From Iris pallida (taxonomy: Eukaryota > Streptophyta > Magnoliopsida > Asparagales > Iridaceae), in the NCBI GenBank assembly GCA_029216955.1, contig JANAVB010005597.1, positions 47,966,703 through 48,030,702 of the forward strand: DNA of 64,000 bases. Reading direction: 5' to 3'. The notes under the pieces are model-generated. The model did no database searches. It was given only the letters and a program-made list of their open reading frames with translations, and was not told where the DNA came from. This document shows positions 10,325 through 31,204 of this stretch, one piece after another. The first letter of the stretch is position 1. Each line of letters opens with the position of its first letter. Made by a program: the position numbers and the translations under genes.

Positions 10325-12774
10325 TTCTTCTTTTTTTGAGGAAAAGGAACATTTATAATAAATCAAATAGAAGTGTTCACAATCGGAGAACAGTCCTCAA
10401 GAAGAGTCTGGGCAATACAAGGAGGGGGAGAGAGGAGCCTAGCAGTAGATTTATTCAACCTGGCGTGCCCAGCTAAAATATGGGCAACATTATTACCAGA
10501 TCTTCTAACAAATAATAAAGTGATATTTAGACTAGCAGATAACTCGTTCTTGATAGACTTGATCAAGCCTGAAAGTCTCCAAGGTATAAGTCGAGAGTCC
10601 CCTTTAAAGATCCTGAAAGCAATCAATGAATCTCCTTCAATGCTGATGTTGCAGTTATTCAAACTACGAGCTAGTTCAATCCCAACTCTGATGGTTTCCA
10701 ACTCCGCTTGTAGACTTTTATCATAACAGCTCAGGCCTTCAAAATATTTTGATTCGGCCGCAAGAAAGGTGCCCGAAGCATCCCTGGCAACTGCTGCAAC
10801 TGCATAGGCCGAGGAAGAAGTTGCCCCATCGACATTAATCTTAATATGCCCAAAGGGAGGTGGCTGCCAAGTATCGGCATCATTGGCCAATCGCCTCAGC
10901 TCGCATTAATTCACTTGTGCTATTATTGTGCTCTCCTTCATGAGTAACGATGAAGCTCAGAGCATGAGTAACAATACGCTGTGGGCAGGGAGCCTTTTTT
11001 CGAAAGACACAGTCTCCCCTAGATTTCCAAATGGCCCATAAGATTGAAGCACCCATGCGGAGGACTTCACTAGCACATTTATCATTAATCCAGGAATTTA
11101 AGAGGGAGTGAATATTACCGCAGTCATCAGTGCGCAACCCCAGGGGACTAGAGAACCATACCTCCCTAGCAACACAGCATTGAAGGAATAAGTGATCCAC
11201 AGTTTCCTCGTGAAGGAGGCAAAATGGACACATTGGGCTGAACTGTTCGTTCCATTTGTTGATAAGAGATAACAGGGGAAGCCCATTATGCCATAATCTC
11301 CAGATGAACATCAGGATACGGGAGGGAGTGTTTGGCACCTTCCAAAGACGTTTCCATTTAAGATTTGAATCAGAGGCTGTCGAGCTTGAGGGACTGCTAC
11401 GCCGTATAGATTCATATAGCGATTTGGACGAGAACTCCCCCGATTTGGAGCACGTCCAGATGAGCTTGTCAATGCCTTCTCCTTCCTGGATATTGATAGC
11501 AGTGATTGCCCTTGCTTCCCAGGGAGAGAAGAGTGAGTTGATAAGGGGAAGATCCCAGTTATTGCCGGAAGGATCCATCAAGTCTCTGACAAGTCTAGGC
11601 ATAGATGAGTTGTTATTATAGGCGCTGACCCTGAACCCAAGTAATCCAGGCACCCAGGGATCGTTGAATATGTTAATCCATCCGCCCCCCACCTTCCAAC
11701 ATATCTTCCCCTCCAGGAGCCGTCGGGCTTCTAGGATGCTTGCCCAGGTAGGAGATGCATTCCTACATTTAGAAATATGCCATATAGATCTATTTTGAAG
11801 ATATGTGCCAATTAATACCTGAGCCCAAAGTTGATGTGGTCTAGTGATGAATCTCCACAGAAGCTTGCCAATAAGAGCCTCATTGACCCAGCGGGGATTT
11901 CAAAATCCCAATCCGCCCTCTTTCCTGGGCAGCAAAAATTTCCTCCAAGCTATATGATGCAGTGGCCTTCTTAAATTATCATGTCCCCACCAAAAGTCCC
12001 TGCAGTGGCGATCAATAGACTTGCAAATGGCTTGAGGAATTTTATAAGTAGACATAGAGTAGATTGGGATGGATCCCAAAGTAGATTTAATCAAGACAGA
12101 GCGGCCCGCATGAGATAGCATGTTTGCTTTCCAGCCCTTAAGTCGGGACGAGATTTTCTCAAGTAAATTGCTATATGTGCTGATCCTTGCTTTTGAGAGG
12201 AGAAAAGGATGTCCCAGATACCTGTCGGTGCTGCACATGGGGGATAGCTGGAGAATGTTAGAGAGTGCAGTCCTTTCTTGGGGGGAGACACAATGGCTAA
12301 AGTGGATGCTCGATTTTCCAAAGTTGATCATTTGCCCGAACCAAGAGGAGAATCTATCGAGAATACTTTGCACAGTTGAGATGGAGTTTGGTGAAGCATG
12401 GCCAAATACTAGTATATCATCTGCAAAAAGAAGATGAGATATAGATGGAGTATATCGGTTGATTCGTATACCTCTGTAAAGATCTTCCTGTTCGAAGCGG
12501 TAGAACAGTTGTGAGAGTACCTCTGAACATAGTATGAAAATATATGGAGAGAGGGGGCAGCCTTGTCTAATCCCTCGTTTAGAGTAAAAATAGCCCTCTG
12601 GTGAGCCATTAATAAGAACAGAGAAACTTGGTGTAGTAATGCACTTCATGATTAGATTGTTTGTATGCTCTCGAATCCCCAATCCGTTCAAGACGGATTT
12701 GATAAATGGCCAAGCAAGGCGGTCATACGCCTTAGCCATATCAATCTTCATTGCAAAAGTGCTGCTCTTCTTAG
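10325..12774 (-). mobile_element. 5'-truncated L1-type LINE with 16-bp target-site duplication
   Basis: The insertion is bounded by perfect direct repeats attgctcattgtaacc at 10309-10324 and 12775-12790. On the minus strand the 3' end carries an A-rich tail (complement of 10325-10337), as expected for target-primed reverse transcription. The 5' end is truncated within the reverse transcriptase, so the endonuclease and ORF1 are missing. The element landed inside an RTE-type fragment. Confidence 0.85.
10363..12774 (-). pseudogene. L1 ORF2 remnant: reverse transcriptase, zinc-binding domain, RNase H
   Basis: The minus-strand translation begins in the RT palm (KIDMAKAYDR, near 12755), passes GIRQGCPLSP and the catalytic FADDILVFG box, and reaches GGLGF. 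A TGA at 11900-11902 then interrupts it. The same frame continues open to about 10880 through the zf-RVT domain (CPFC ... H ... C pattern). A frameshift near 10880-10893 leads into an RNase H domain with INVDGA, an AELE glutamate, EGDS and the N..AH..A motif. Plant L1 elements of this type carry a C-terminal RNase H. The TGA is one C-to-T step from CGA. The copy is dead: 5'-truncated, with one nonsense codon and one frameshift. Confidence 0.88.
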
Positions 12775-12868
12775 ATTGCTCATTGTAACCTAGTCTATTG
12801 ATTGGTACACGTTGCACATGTCCAAACCATCCAAGATGATTTCCTTTCATCTTATCCTCAATTTGCAT
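12775..12868 (-). pseudogene. RTE-type LINE coding fragment (C-terminal end of ORF2)
   Basis: The minus strand encodes KMKGNHLGWFGHVQRVPINR, the conserved GHVQR region near the C-terminus of plant RTE-type LINE proteins. It is fused in frame by chance to the L1 remnant, giving a chimeric ORF from 12868. It belongs to the same original fragment as 10141-10324. Confidence 0.6.
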
Positions 12869-14564
12869 TTATGTTGCACGGACACAGAAACAACTAGACA
12901 TGGAAAAGAAACTGCAACATGGACACTAACCTAGTTTGGTATATTTAGTATATTTTGGAGTATCCGAGTTGAGTAATATACGTTTGACACAAGATGAGTT
13001 AGATATTTGGAGCGTGCGAACTTCCTAGGTTCATGCCAAATGCAACTTCTCACAAGAAAAAAAAAAACTCCTTTCTGATCCTATGTTTTAGGTATTATTC
13101 GTTTCTATATCTTAGCTTTTTAATTCACTCTGATCCATACATAAACGATATGACGACCGGCTAAAAATCGTGTACGGGGAGACATACGATTTAACTGAGC
13201 TCGTACGTGCTGGAAAAAAAAAGGGCCCATAATGAATGTATTCCCTCAAAATTGTTAATATTGTGTTTCAAAATTCGTGTGCATTTTTTACATAACACAT
13301 TTTCCACCACTAGTTAATCACAACAGAGGGAGTGGACTATGATCGTTCCTACAAGCCTCGTGACAATCCCAGATCGAGATCTGTAGGACGGGCCTGGTAA
13401 GGAAGTTAACAATATAAGAAGTTGGCTCAACTAATTATTTGCTTTGATTCCTATGCATGTTTAATTATATTTAAACTATAATTATGCTTGTTTAGGTACC
13501 AGTCCTCATAAACCAGTAGAATGTTGGGTAGGCTTCTTAAGAGCAAACTATGTTGGTCCTTCGATCAACCAAAGTGATGCTCCTAACAATAGGAAGGCAT
13601 AACGGGCAGACCAGTGCAGGTTGAGTAAATTTTATAAATCAATTTGTCAAACTAGTTTTAATTTACTCTAACGTAATCTAACTTAATATTATATTATGTT
13701 TTGCAATGTAAGTTTTTTTGGTCACCATGCCAGGATGCTAAGATCATGCGCTAGTTCCTTAATTAGTCGCTGCAAAGGTAATCAACGATGCGAAAGGAAC
13801 CAGAAAATTGAGCTCGGTTGGGCTGGAGTGGACTGGAATGGACTAAGTGTGGACTAATTCACATAAAAAATTTCAAAAAAAAAAAATTATACATAAAACA
13901 AAAGCAAAAAAGTTTTTTGGGGTGGGCTGGAGCCCACCCCAGCCTGAAAGAACCAATTCAAAGTTGGATCAACGAGCTTTAATAAAGAGTAAGTTAATGA
14001 TTCAAAATACAAAGCAAAATTAGAGAAAGCCAAGGTAGCTAGGGATGAGGCTGGAAAATGGTGTGGTTGCTCAAGATTGTGCATTTTCGTCACATGGTAT
14101 ATACTGATCTTGGTAGATATCTAAGTTGTGTTTACTTTTATAGAAAGACCAACATGTACTATATGTCTAACTATATTATAAATATTTTTTCGGGTTGAGA
14201 AGTGAAATGATGCTACTATGGTGACCGTTATCCTGGCTACTCATAGTAAGGAAAAAAGTTGCTAGACGATAAGACGTCGAAGAGTTATATATGATAGTAT
14301 TTACATACATTTACTAGTGTATATATATATGACAAGGCACAACGGGCGGCTGTTGCACCGGTTACGGAGATGGTACTTCCTCGCAGACCCCAGCTCAGTC
14401 AGACGATGAGTTATGAAATATCATGGCTAGTAGAGTACTTCATAAGGATATCTATAATATAAATCACAGTGGGTTTTTGGTCCGACCCATGTGCTTTGGT
14501 TCAACGATGATGAAAGGACTAAATTGTTCCTCTCTCTAAAAGAGAGGAGGCGGTCCCATGTTGG
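12869..14564. other. Intergenic sequence, no gene recognised
   Basis: This holds AT-rich, unclassified sequence. Short open frames (for example 13887-14093 on the minus strand) have no recognisable protein. A GC-rich rise begins only at the PPR fragment. Confidence 0.45.
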
Positions 14565-15233
14565 ATGCGGAGCAACCGGTTGTTCGCAAGCAGCCTCCTC
14601 CAACGCGCCGCCGACGCCGACCCTTCCTTCGCCGCCTCCCTCTTCTCCGTCATGACCAACTCCAACCCCTTCTCCTTCAACACCGCCATCGCCATTTCCG
14701 TCGACCCACTCTCCATCTACTCCCAAATGCTCCGCCGTCGCGTCCCTTCCGACTCCCACACCTTCTCTTCCTTGCTCAACACCACCATCGCCGCCGCCGC
14801 CACCAGGTCGCTCCACGCACATGCCCTCCTCCTCGGATTCCGGTCCGATCCCTTCGTGCAGACCGTCCTGCTCACCGCCTACTCCCGACACGGCTCCGCC
14901 GACCACGCCCTGCGGATGTTCCACGGAATACCGCACAGGGACGTCGTCTCCTGGAACGCCGCTGTCTCGGGCCTCGCCGCCCTCGGACGTCCCGCGACGG
15001 CCCTGCGCGCCTTCGCCTCCATGAGGCCCCACGCCGTCCCGAACGCCGCCACCGTGGTCTTTGCCGTGTCCGCCTCCGCCGGGCTCGGGTTCCTGGCGCT
15101 GGTCCGGTATCTGCACGCCTACGTCAAGAAGGCCGGATTCGGAGGCCGCGTCTCCGTCCGGAACTCTCTGGCGCTGGCTCCGTGCCTGCACGCCTACGTT
15201 GAGAAGGACGGATTCGTGTCCGTGCCATTATGA
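14565..15233 (+). pseudogene. Pentatricopeptide-repeat (PPR) protein gene fragment
   Basis: The 222-codon ORF is strikingly GC-rich compared with its AT-rich surroundings. Its translation has the phrasing of plant organellar PPR proteins of the PLS class: NPFSFNTAIAI, HTFSSLLNT, LHAHALLLGF, DPFVQTVLLTAYSRHG, AL-MFHGIPHRDVVSWNAAVSGL. About four repeats are visible, whereas complete members usually run to 450-700 aa with many more repeats and E/DYW tails. Near the 3' end the LHAYVKKAGF segment is repeated as LHAYVEKDGF, followed by a premature TGA, so it looks like a partial copy with a local duplication. Full members of the family bind organellar RNA. This one is probably not functional, although a short expressed gene cannot be excluded. 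Confidence 0.75.
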
Positions 15234-15700
15234 CACGGGTTATCTACTAGTACTTACTATGGAACGGGGTCATATGGTACATATATAGTGATGTAGACGT
15301 CCAGATCTCTCTCCACTACTGCACAATCAAGGTCTCACGATTCAACATCATGTGTTGATCGAGGCCATTGAACAACAAATTGTTTCTTTTCTAGGTGACT
15401 TGCTCGTGATGGTGTAGTCCCATGCACAGTCGTAGTTTTAGTAGGCCCGGCCCCAACCCTAGCTTGGCGACATTGTGTTTTGTAGGGCGCTTGGTGTTAC
15501 AGATGGTCCTCATGATACTACTCCGCGGGTTATAGATTTGTATGTTCTTTTGTTGTACTATATCCGACCAGTGGGATTAACTTCCAGTTGTATATGATCC
15601 TAGTTGGGTCATTATGACATAATCTTTTATTGTGTTTGTGTGGATTTTGTCAGACTTGGTTGTATGATATATATTCATTAGTTTTAGTTGGCTTGTAGTG
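15234..15700. other. Spacer, nothing recognised
   Basis: No ORF of interest and no transposon ends were seen. GC content falls back to the local background after the PPR fragment. Confidence 0.4.
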
Positions 15701-16045
15701 ATTATATTTGATTGCAAAGTGGAAAATATATGGAAAAGAAATTAATCCATGTAATTATTTTTCTAGGAAAAAGATTTCATAGAATTTTAAAAAAATTTCA
15801 TGGAAAACTTAATTTGGATGTTTGATTGTCCTTATTTTCCACGGAAAATAGTCATTTTCCATGGAAAATGACATTTTCTTATGGGTTGGACAAGTTTTAT
15901 TTTCCACCATTTTAGAAGAAAATATAAAAAATGATAGTTTTTTGGAAAATAATTCCATGAAAAATATAAGCTATCAAACACTACAATTGGTAAAAAATTT
16001 GTGATGAAAATATTTTTCATGAAAAAAAGCCCAATCAAAACATAG
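15701..16045 (-). mobile_element. Tourist-like MITE, degraded copy
   Basis: This is an inverted-orientation relative of the element at 28678-29027. It shares the CATGGAAAATA-type inverted repeats, TTTTCCACCATTTTAGAAGAAAATAT and TTTCCATGGAAAATGA. Its ends (TTTGATTGCAAAG and GCCCAATCAAAACATAG) match the terminal repeats of the better copy but have mutated, and the TAA duplication is no longer clear. Confidence 0.7.
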
Positions 16046-16111
16046 TTTTTTGTTAATGTATTTGTATCACAAATTGGTTGGGTTGAGTAAAGTTATATTA
16101 TGTATATGAGG

Positions 16112-16377
16112 CTATTCATGCCTCCAAATTGTCTCTCCAAACCGTTCCTCCTTATGGCAGCTAGCGTGGTATGTTAAATAATATTACATGTTATCTAACA
16201 CGGCAGATGACATGACAAATTTTAACCGAAAAATTAATTATCCAAAATTTTCATGTTAATGTTAATGTTAGTTTTAATTAATTTTAATGTTAATTTTAAA
16301 ATTTGTCATGTTAGCTGTCACATCAGCTGCCACGTAAGGAATGATGGTTTGGAGGAACAATTTGGAAGGACAAATAG
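16112..16377. mobile_element. Foldback MITE (~266 bp)
   Basis: The ends are inverted repeats: CCTCCAAATTGTCTCTCCAAA on the left (with one mismatch run) and, on the complement of the right end, CCTTCCAAATTGTTCCTCCAA. Inside, ACAAATTTTAA and its complement form a second pair, so most of the element can fold. No convincing target duplication was found, so superfamily is open. Confidence 0.55.
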
Positions 16378-16439
16378 TATTATTTTATATATTTGAAAAA
16401 TAGGTCCACTGTTTTACAGTAAAAAGAATTCTTTTTTTG

Positions 16440-16870
16440 TATTTTAGCGACGACCTGCAATGTAGTATATGTGTCGCTAACTGGTATCGAAACGTCGTTA
16501 GGCATCGCTAAGTAGTATCGATACTTCCCTTATGTATAGATACATGAAATTTAATTGTTACGTAAAATTCTATTCTTCGTCGACCATCGTTGATTGGTTA
16601 GCACGTCGGATTGATACGTCAACAAACAACAGTGCTAATTAAAGTGTTGTTGACATGTAGTCAATTTGTGTGACAAGCCAGCCAAAAATGTTTAAACATC
16701 AGTCGCTCCTACGCCGCTAGCTAGGTCATCGCTGCATCGACGTCACAGTACGTCGTTACAGCAACGTCTAACGACATATTTTGTTTCAGCGACTACCTAA
16801 TTGGCGACCAATTTGATACGTCGCCAAAGATGTCGCTAAGACAATTTAGCAATGCCATAAGCAGGATTCG
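16440..16870. repeat. Dispersed GTCGCTA/AGCGAC motif region, possible CACTA relic
   Basis: Motifs such as TTTTAGCGACGACC, GTGTCGCTAA, AACGTCGTTAG, TACGTCGCCA and GTCGCTAAGACA recur in both orientations. The same vocabulary fills the subterminal regions of the complete CACTA transposon at 41504-49527. No CACTA termini were found here, so it may be an internal or eroded piece of a related element. Confidence 0.4.
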
Positions 16871-18257
16871 TGACGATGTGAAATGGGAAGTTTAGATATT
16901 AATTAACGTGTTAGGGGGGAGAAATAAGACCCCATTCCTCAATCCACGAATTCATGAACTAATTCTTCCTGAACACCAATTGACGGTCAGGAATTTCTAT
17001 CATATCCAAATGTCTTTCCTTGTGTTAGGAATTAGGATTATCCGGTTTTCCATTGCACTCTCTACCAAGAATATAGGAATTTGCCAAAGCAGAAAAGAAG
17101 ATGAGTTAGAAAGGTTCAACCGGAAGTGAAGAACTATAATTCCTAGGTAGGCCAAAATTTGCAAGAAGTAGGTCCTGATTCTTCAATTCCTCAACCTAAT
17201 TCTAGTACTCAAACAGTACCTTCAGTCATTCTACAGGTACCAATGTAGTCATTCAGTTCTAGGTGGTTCAAGATTACTAGAAACTTAAGGCCTCATTGAC
17301 TTTGGGTGCCGAATTTGAAACTATTTCCACCAGGCTTTCCTTGTTTACTTGAGGAAGATGGGAATTCCATCTTGCTCAGAAAAGAGGATTTATGGGCAAT
17401 TATTAATAGGCCTAGTGTTCGGTTGCTTAATTTGCTTAATCAGGTGGATGGTTAATTGAAAATTCCAAAGTGACCGCGTAATTACCATTAATCTGCGAGT
17501 AATTTGATTAATCAGTAACCAATTATGGACCGAGCACGAGCGTGTAAAGAAACAATTTTAACATGTATCATAACGGCACAAGATAACATCCTCCACCAAA
17601 CACATTGATAAAATACAAATTTAAGTGGAATGTTGCTTTATTTATTATGCTGATGGGAGTATCCATGAAAAATACACATTTATTGGTGTGTTATCATGTC
17701 CCCTTATGACACATATTAACATAATCCTTTGTCGTTGTGTTATCATGCGCCCTTAGGACACATGTTAACATAATCTAATATCTCATTCCCTCAAAAAAAA
17801 AAAAAATCACAAAAACGGATTTCATTGTGAATATTTCACTTTTGAAAAAGTAAAAAAAGAGAGCATAATAAAAGCGGGTTAAATGTAAAATATTTTCTCT
17901 AATAAATAGTCATCAGTAAATTATCATGCAACATCCCCTAAAAAAATTATTATGCAACAAATTAGCATAATATACACGTGCCAAAGCACGTGCACGTGCA
18001 CGAATGCTAGTTGTCTACAACATCATTTCTTACAATATAGGATAAAAAAAAATCTTTTATGAGAACCGACAGGGTATGGCAACCTTTACTTAACACACTT
18101 CTCGGATTACATCAATCGAAATGAAGACGAGTAGGTATTTATACGAGGGAAAAAAAAAGGAACAACAACACATAAATCTTTTGATATGAGCTGGGAATGA
18201 TGGCTCTTTCTTGCTCTCATTAAATGGATGGAAAAGAATAGACTGCCCCCAAATACC
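16871..18257. other. Intergenic region downstream of LAR
   Basis: There is no recognisable gene. A duplicated ~48-bp phrase (TGTGTTATCATG..CCCTTA..ACACAT.TTAACATAATC) occurs twice in tandem at about 17685-17776. The last ~100 bp before 18258 would hold the 3' UTR of the LAR gene; no unambiguous polyadenylation signal was assigned. Confidence 0.45.
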
Positions 18258-27975
<9,718 letters not shown>

Positions 27976-28097
27976 GTTGGCCGGCAATCTCAACAACAAT
28001 CGCAAATTAAGAAGAAGAAGAAGAAGAGAATTAAAACTGCAGTCTCCCTAAAACTCCAGAGGCATGCACACTTGAAAGCAGGTTAGTTTGCTGGGGG

Positions 28098-28226
28098 TTA
28101 TATAGGCCAGGTGTCGACTATGTTAGATGCTCTCAACTACTTGTTCGTTCCTAGTTATCGCCAATGCTATGGATACGTTGGTGCATGGACTGGAAGCCAC
28201 ACTCCTCCCTGTGGTGAATGTTAGGT
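28098..28226 (-). promoter_or_regulatory. LAR core promoter with TATA, E-box and MYB AC-type elements
   Basis: On the minus strand a TATATAA box (28098-28104) lies about 125 bp upstream of the LAR start codon. A CACCTG E-box (28108-28113) is just upstream of it, ACCAACG at 28176-28182 and ACCTAAC (an AC-III type element) at 28220-28226. R2R3-MYB/bHLH regulators of proanthocyanidin genes bind such sites; binding here is inferred. Confidence 0.5.
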
Positions 28227-28677
28227 CAGCGGTCTTCGATATGAGGGGTAGTTGGAAGTATTTCTATCTAACTTTTAATTATGACTAATTAATTATGACA
28301 ACTATTGTTAACTATTCTAACTTTGTTTACTATCGCAGAAACAGTGTGGTCTCTGTTTGTAAAGACAGTATTTTCAGTACATACAAGTGGCATAGTGACG
28401 CATCTGAGCCGACCTGGGGGGGACACTGGCTGCATTAATGCTGCAAGATGTTCGGCCGCAAAGTTGGCCGAGGGGCTGAGGGGTTGTGTGTTGTGTACCT
28501 TGTAGCAATTCGGCAAACGAAAAAAAAATTCGGAACGGCAAAAGTACGAGTATAAATCGGCAAAATATAAGTAAAATACGATCAAAAAATCGGTCAAAAA
28601 TTAGTCTAACGAAAAACATTCGGATTAGATTTAATTCGTGTTTAGTATGTATCATATATGAACAAATTCGGCACTAA
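28227..28677. other. LAR upstream region
   Basis: AT-rich sequence with no gene. It contains a short GC-rich patch around 28400-28480. It may contribute distal promoter function; nothing specific could be supported. Confidence 0.35.
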
Positions 28678-29027
28678 GGCTGTGTTTGATTGGGCTTTTT
28701 TTTTCATGGAAAATATTTCCATCACAAATTTTCCACCAATTGTAGTGTTTGATAGATTATATTTTTCATGGAATTATTTTTCAAAAAACTGCCATTTTTC
28801 ATATTTTCTTCTAAAATGGTGGAAAATGAAATATGTCCAACCCATAGAAAAATATCATTTTCCATGGAAAAAAAACTACTTTCGTTGAAAATGATGACAA
28901 TCAAACACCAAACTAAATTTTCCATGGAATTTTTTTTAAAATTTCATGGATTTTTCTCCCTAGGAAAATAATTCCATGGAATTAATTTCTTTTCCACATG
29001 TTTTCCACCTTGCAATCAAACATACCC
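28678..29027. mobile_element. Tourist-like (PIF/Harbinger) MITE, well preserved
   Basis: Ends GGCTGTGTTTGATTG and, on the complement, GGGTATGTTTGATTG form terminal inverted repeats flanked by TAA at 28675-28677 and 29028-29030. The 350-bp body is made of nested inverted repeats (for example TTTTCCATGGAA near 28858). It is a family member of 15701-16045 and sits about 700 bp upstream of the LAR start codon. Confidence 0.85.
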
Positions 29028-29030
29028 TAA

Positions 29031-29756
29031 AAGTTCGGCATATATATAGAGCCCACCTACCTCTAGTAAACAAGGGTTTAGGGAGAATAAGAAGATGTTG
29101 GGGGAACTTTATATAAAGAAAAGAAAGTGAAAGTATGATGGAAAACCGAAAGGTTTTTCTTTGATTGTTGCAAACAACGACTCTTGGATTTCTTTTTTTA
29201 TGTTACTGTGAGACTTTTTCTTATTTTCTTTTGATAATTTTTGGAATTGTGCCAGTCTTAATATTTAATAGCAGCAAGAATCAAGAAAGTCAAGACTGTT
29301 GGGTTTCTCGGTCATCTTTTTTTGGCCTAATTTTTTAAAAATTCGTACGGTACATGTTTAAAACTCTACAGGCTTAAAATTCGCTTACAAATTCGAATTT
29401 TTTAAAAGTACGTAAGTATTATACGTTTATGTAAGATACGAAATTTTAGCATATAATACACATTTTATTCGGGTTATTGCTAACAAGGGTTGTGTATGGC
29501 TCGTATCCACAATGGAGTGTGGCGTGTGCTGTCCGAGGAGTCATAGAAGCTCGAGAGCCAAACTTGTATACTACCAATGTACTCGTCAGCGCGCACATTT
29601 TCCCAATAAGTTTTAGGGGTTCCAAAAATTCCCAGCACACTATACTGGCAGTGTATTGTTAGTATATCATTCTGGTATGAATTGGCCATTTGGGTATACA
29701 GTTCAAATCAAAACAGATGTAAATCGACGGACATGATTGTTCTTAACTTCGACAAA
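29031..29756. other. Spacer, nothing recognised
   Basis: AT-rich sequence with small open frames on both strands that do not resemble known proteins. Confidence 0.4.
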
Positions 29757-29933
29757 TGTTGGAGATCCTATTTAAGGGTCTTCTCGGTCCTAGGGTTAGG
29801 GTTGGGTGGTGGAGGCTAAAGACTTTATGTTTGAGGTCATTAAGAAGGCTATCTAGCGAGAGTTCTTAAGTGACATTATGGAAGTATCACGCACGCACGT
29901 GTGCACGCGCACACACACACATACGCGCACGTG

Positions 29934-29972
<39 letters not shown>

Positions 29973-30204
29973 GTGGGGGTTTACATATAGTATTGTGTGT
30001 ATAATTCTTGTAAGGTTATCTTGTTAATTTAATAAAGTTATTTATCCCCTTGCCTGTGGAGTATGTCGATCTTGACTGTACCATGTTAAATATCATGTGT
30101 TCTTGGTTTTCTATTAGTTCGGTTAATTTGCACCTTATTACTTTACTCGTCGTCAGAAGGTTATTATTGTTTGTGTTGCTTTAGTGTGTGCACAACTCAT
30201 AACA
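29757..30204 (+). repeat. LTR (5') of a decayed Copia element
   Basis: The sequence starts TGTTGGAGATCC and ends ACTCATAACA at 30204. It is followed directly by TTGGTATCAAAGTT (30206-30219), a near-match to the initiator-Met tRNA primer-binding site used by Copia elements. An AATAAAG is at about 30040. A (CA)n/(GA)n microsatellite lies at 29889-29970. The 5' boundary is uncertain because no matching 3' LTR is visible. Confidence 0.55.
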
Positions 30205-30374
30205 ATTGGTATCAAAGTTAAGGGAACCGTCGAAATTTTAAATTCTTGGCCAGATCTAGGTCATAGTAGGTAAGAATATTGGCCCCTCCCTATCTTTCAA
30301 GGTCGTGGTTCTTGAAATTGATGGCTCAATAAGGTTCGAGAAATATCTTATTTTCTCTATTTTAAAATTTTGGG

Positions 30375-31204
30375 ATGACGAGTAACAAGGTTAATAACAT
30401 CAATTTTGAGGTGAAAATTTTCAACAGTAAAGAAAACTTCTATTTGTGACAGAGAAGGGCCAAGGTTCTTCTTGTGAAAGAGGAAGCGTTTAAGGCCGTC
30501 GTCGGTAAGAACAAAAAGCCTTCCGACATAATGGAGAATTCAAGAGATGACATAGATCAAAGGGCATAAAGCATGATATATAGAGCTTTGTCTGACGAAT
30601 GAGTGATGCACAATGTTAGGTCAAAGACTATATGCATCCAATTTATAGTTGAAGTTAGAGGGCTTTTATATGACAAAAGTCATTGTGAAAAGTTGTACCT
30701 CAAAAAGCACCTCTACATTTTATGCATGAAAGAATGGACCCACATTATACATTATCTGATCAACTTCAACAAAATAGTCAATGATCTTTTGTGTCTTGAA
30801 GTGAAGTTGGGAGGAGGAGAATCAAACGTTATTGCTCATATATCCGCTTTCGAAATAGTATAATCATTTGGTGACAACAATCTTTATGGGAAGGAAACTC
30901 TCGAGATGGAGGAGGTGACTACGACTCTTCTTAATAATGAGATTATAAATAGGTGAACCCAATTGCTGAGACACTAGAGTTGATTGTCAATGAAAGGAAA
31001 AGTCAAAGAATAAGGATGGAGGCAAAAAACATGAGAAAAAAAAATCCAAATTTGGACATGGTAGTGATGCATATTTTTTCTATAAACAATCGGGGCACAT
31101 GAAGAAGTATTGTCCTAAGTATAAGCAGTAGTTGGAGAATAAGGGTAAAGGCTTCAGTTCAAGCAGTCAGGGTCATACTAGAAACTATTGTTACATGAAG
31201 CCAG
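30375..31204 (+). pseudogene. Copia gag remnant, split by a solo LTR
   Basis: From an ATG at 30375 the frame reads through a Copia gag with several stops (TGA near 30447, TAA and TGA near 30568-30600). It includes LYLKKHLYIL and FNKIVNDLL, phrases typical of Copia gag. Near 31060-31130 a zinc-knuckle-like stretch (YKQSGHMKKYC) has lost its first cysteines. The element is interrupted at 31204 by the solo LTR and resumes at 35082. Confidence 0.75.

Noticed and set aside
29889..29970. Alternating CACGCACG/GTGCAC plus (GA)n as a special regulatory element
   Set aside because: Best explained as a compound microsatellite within a decayed LTR.
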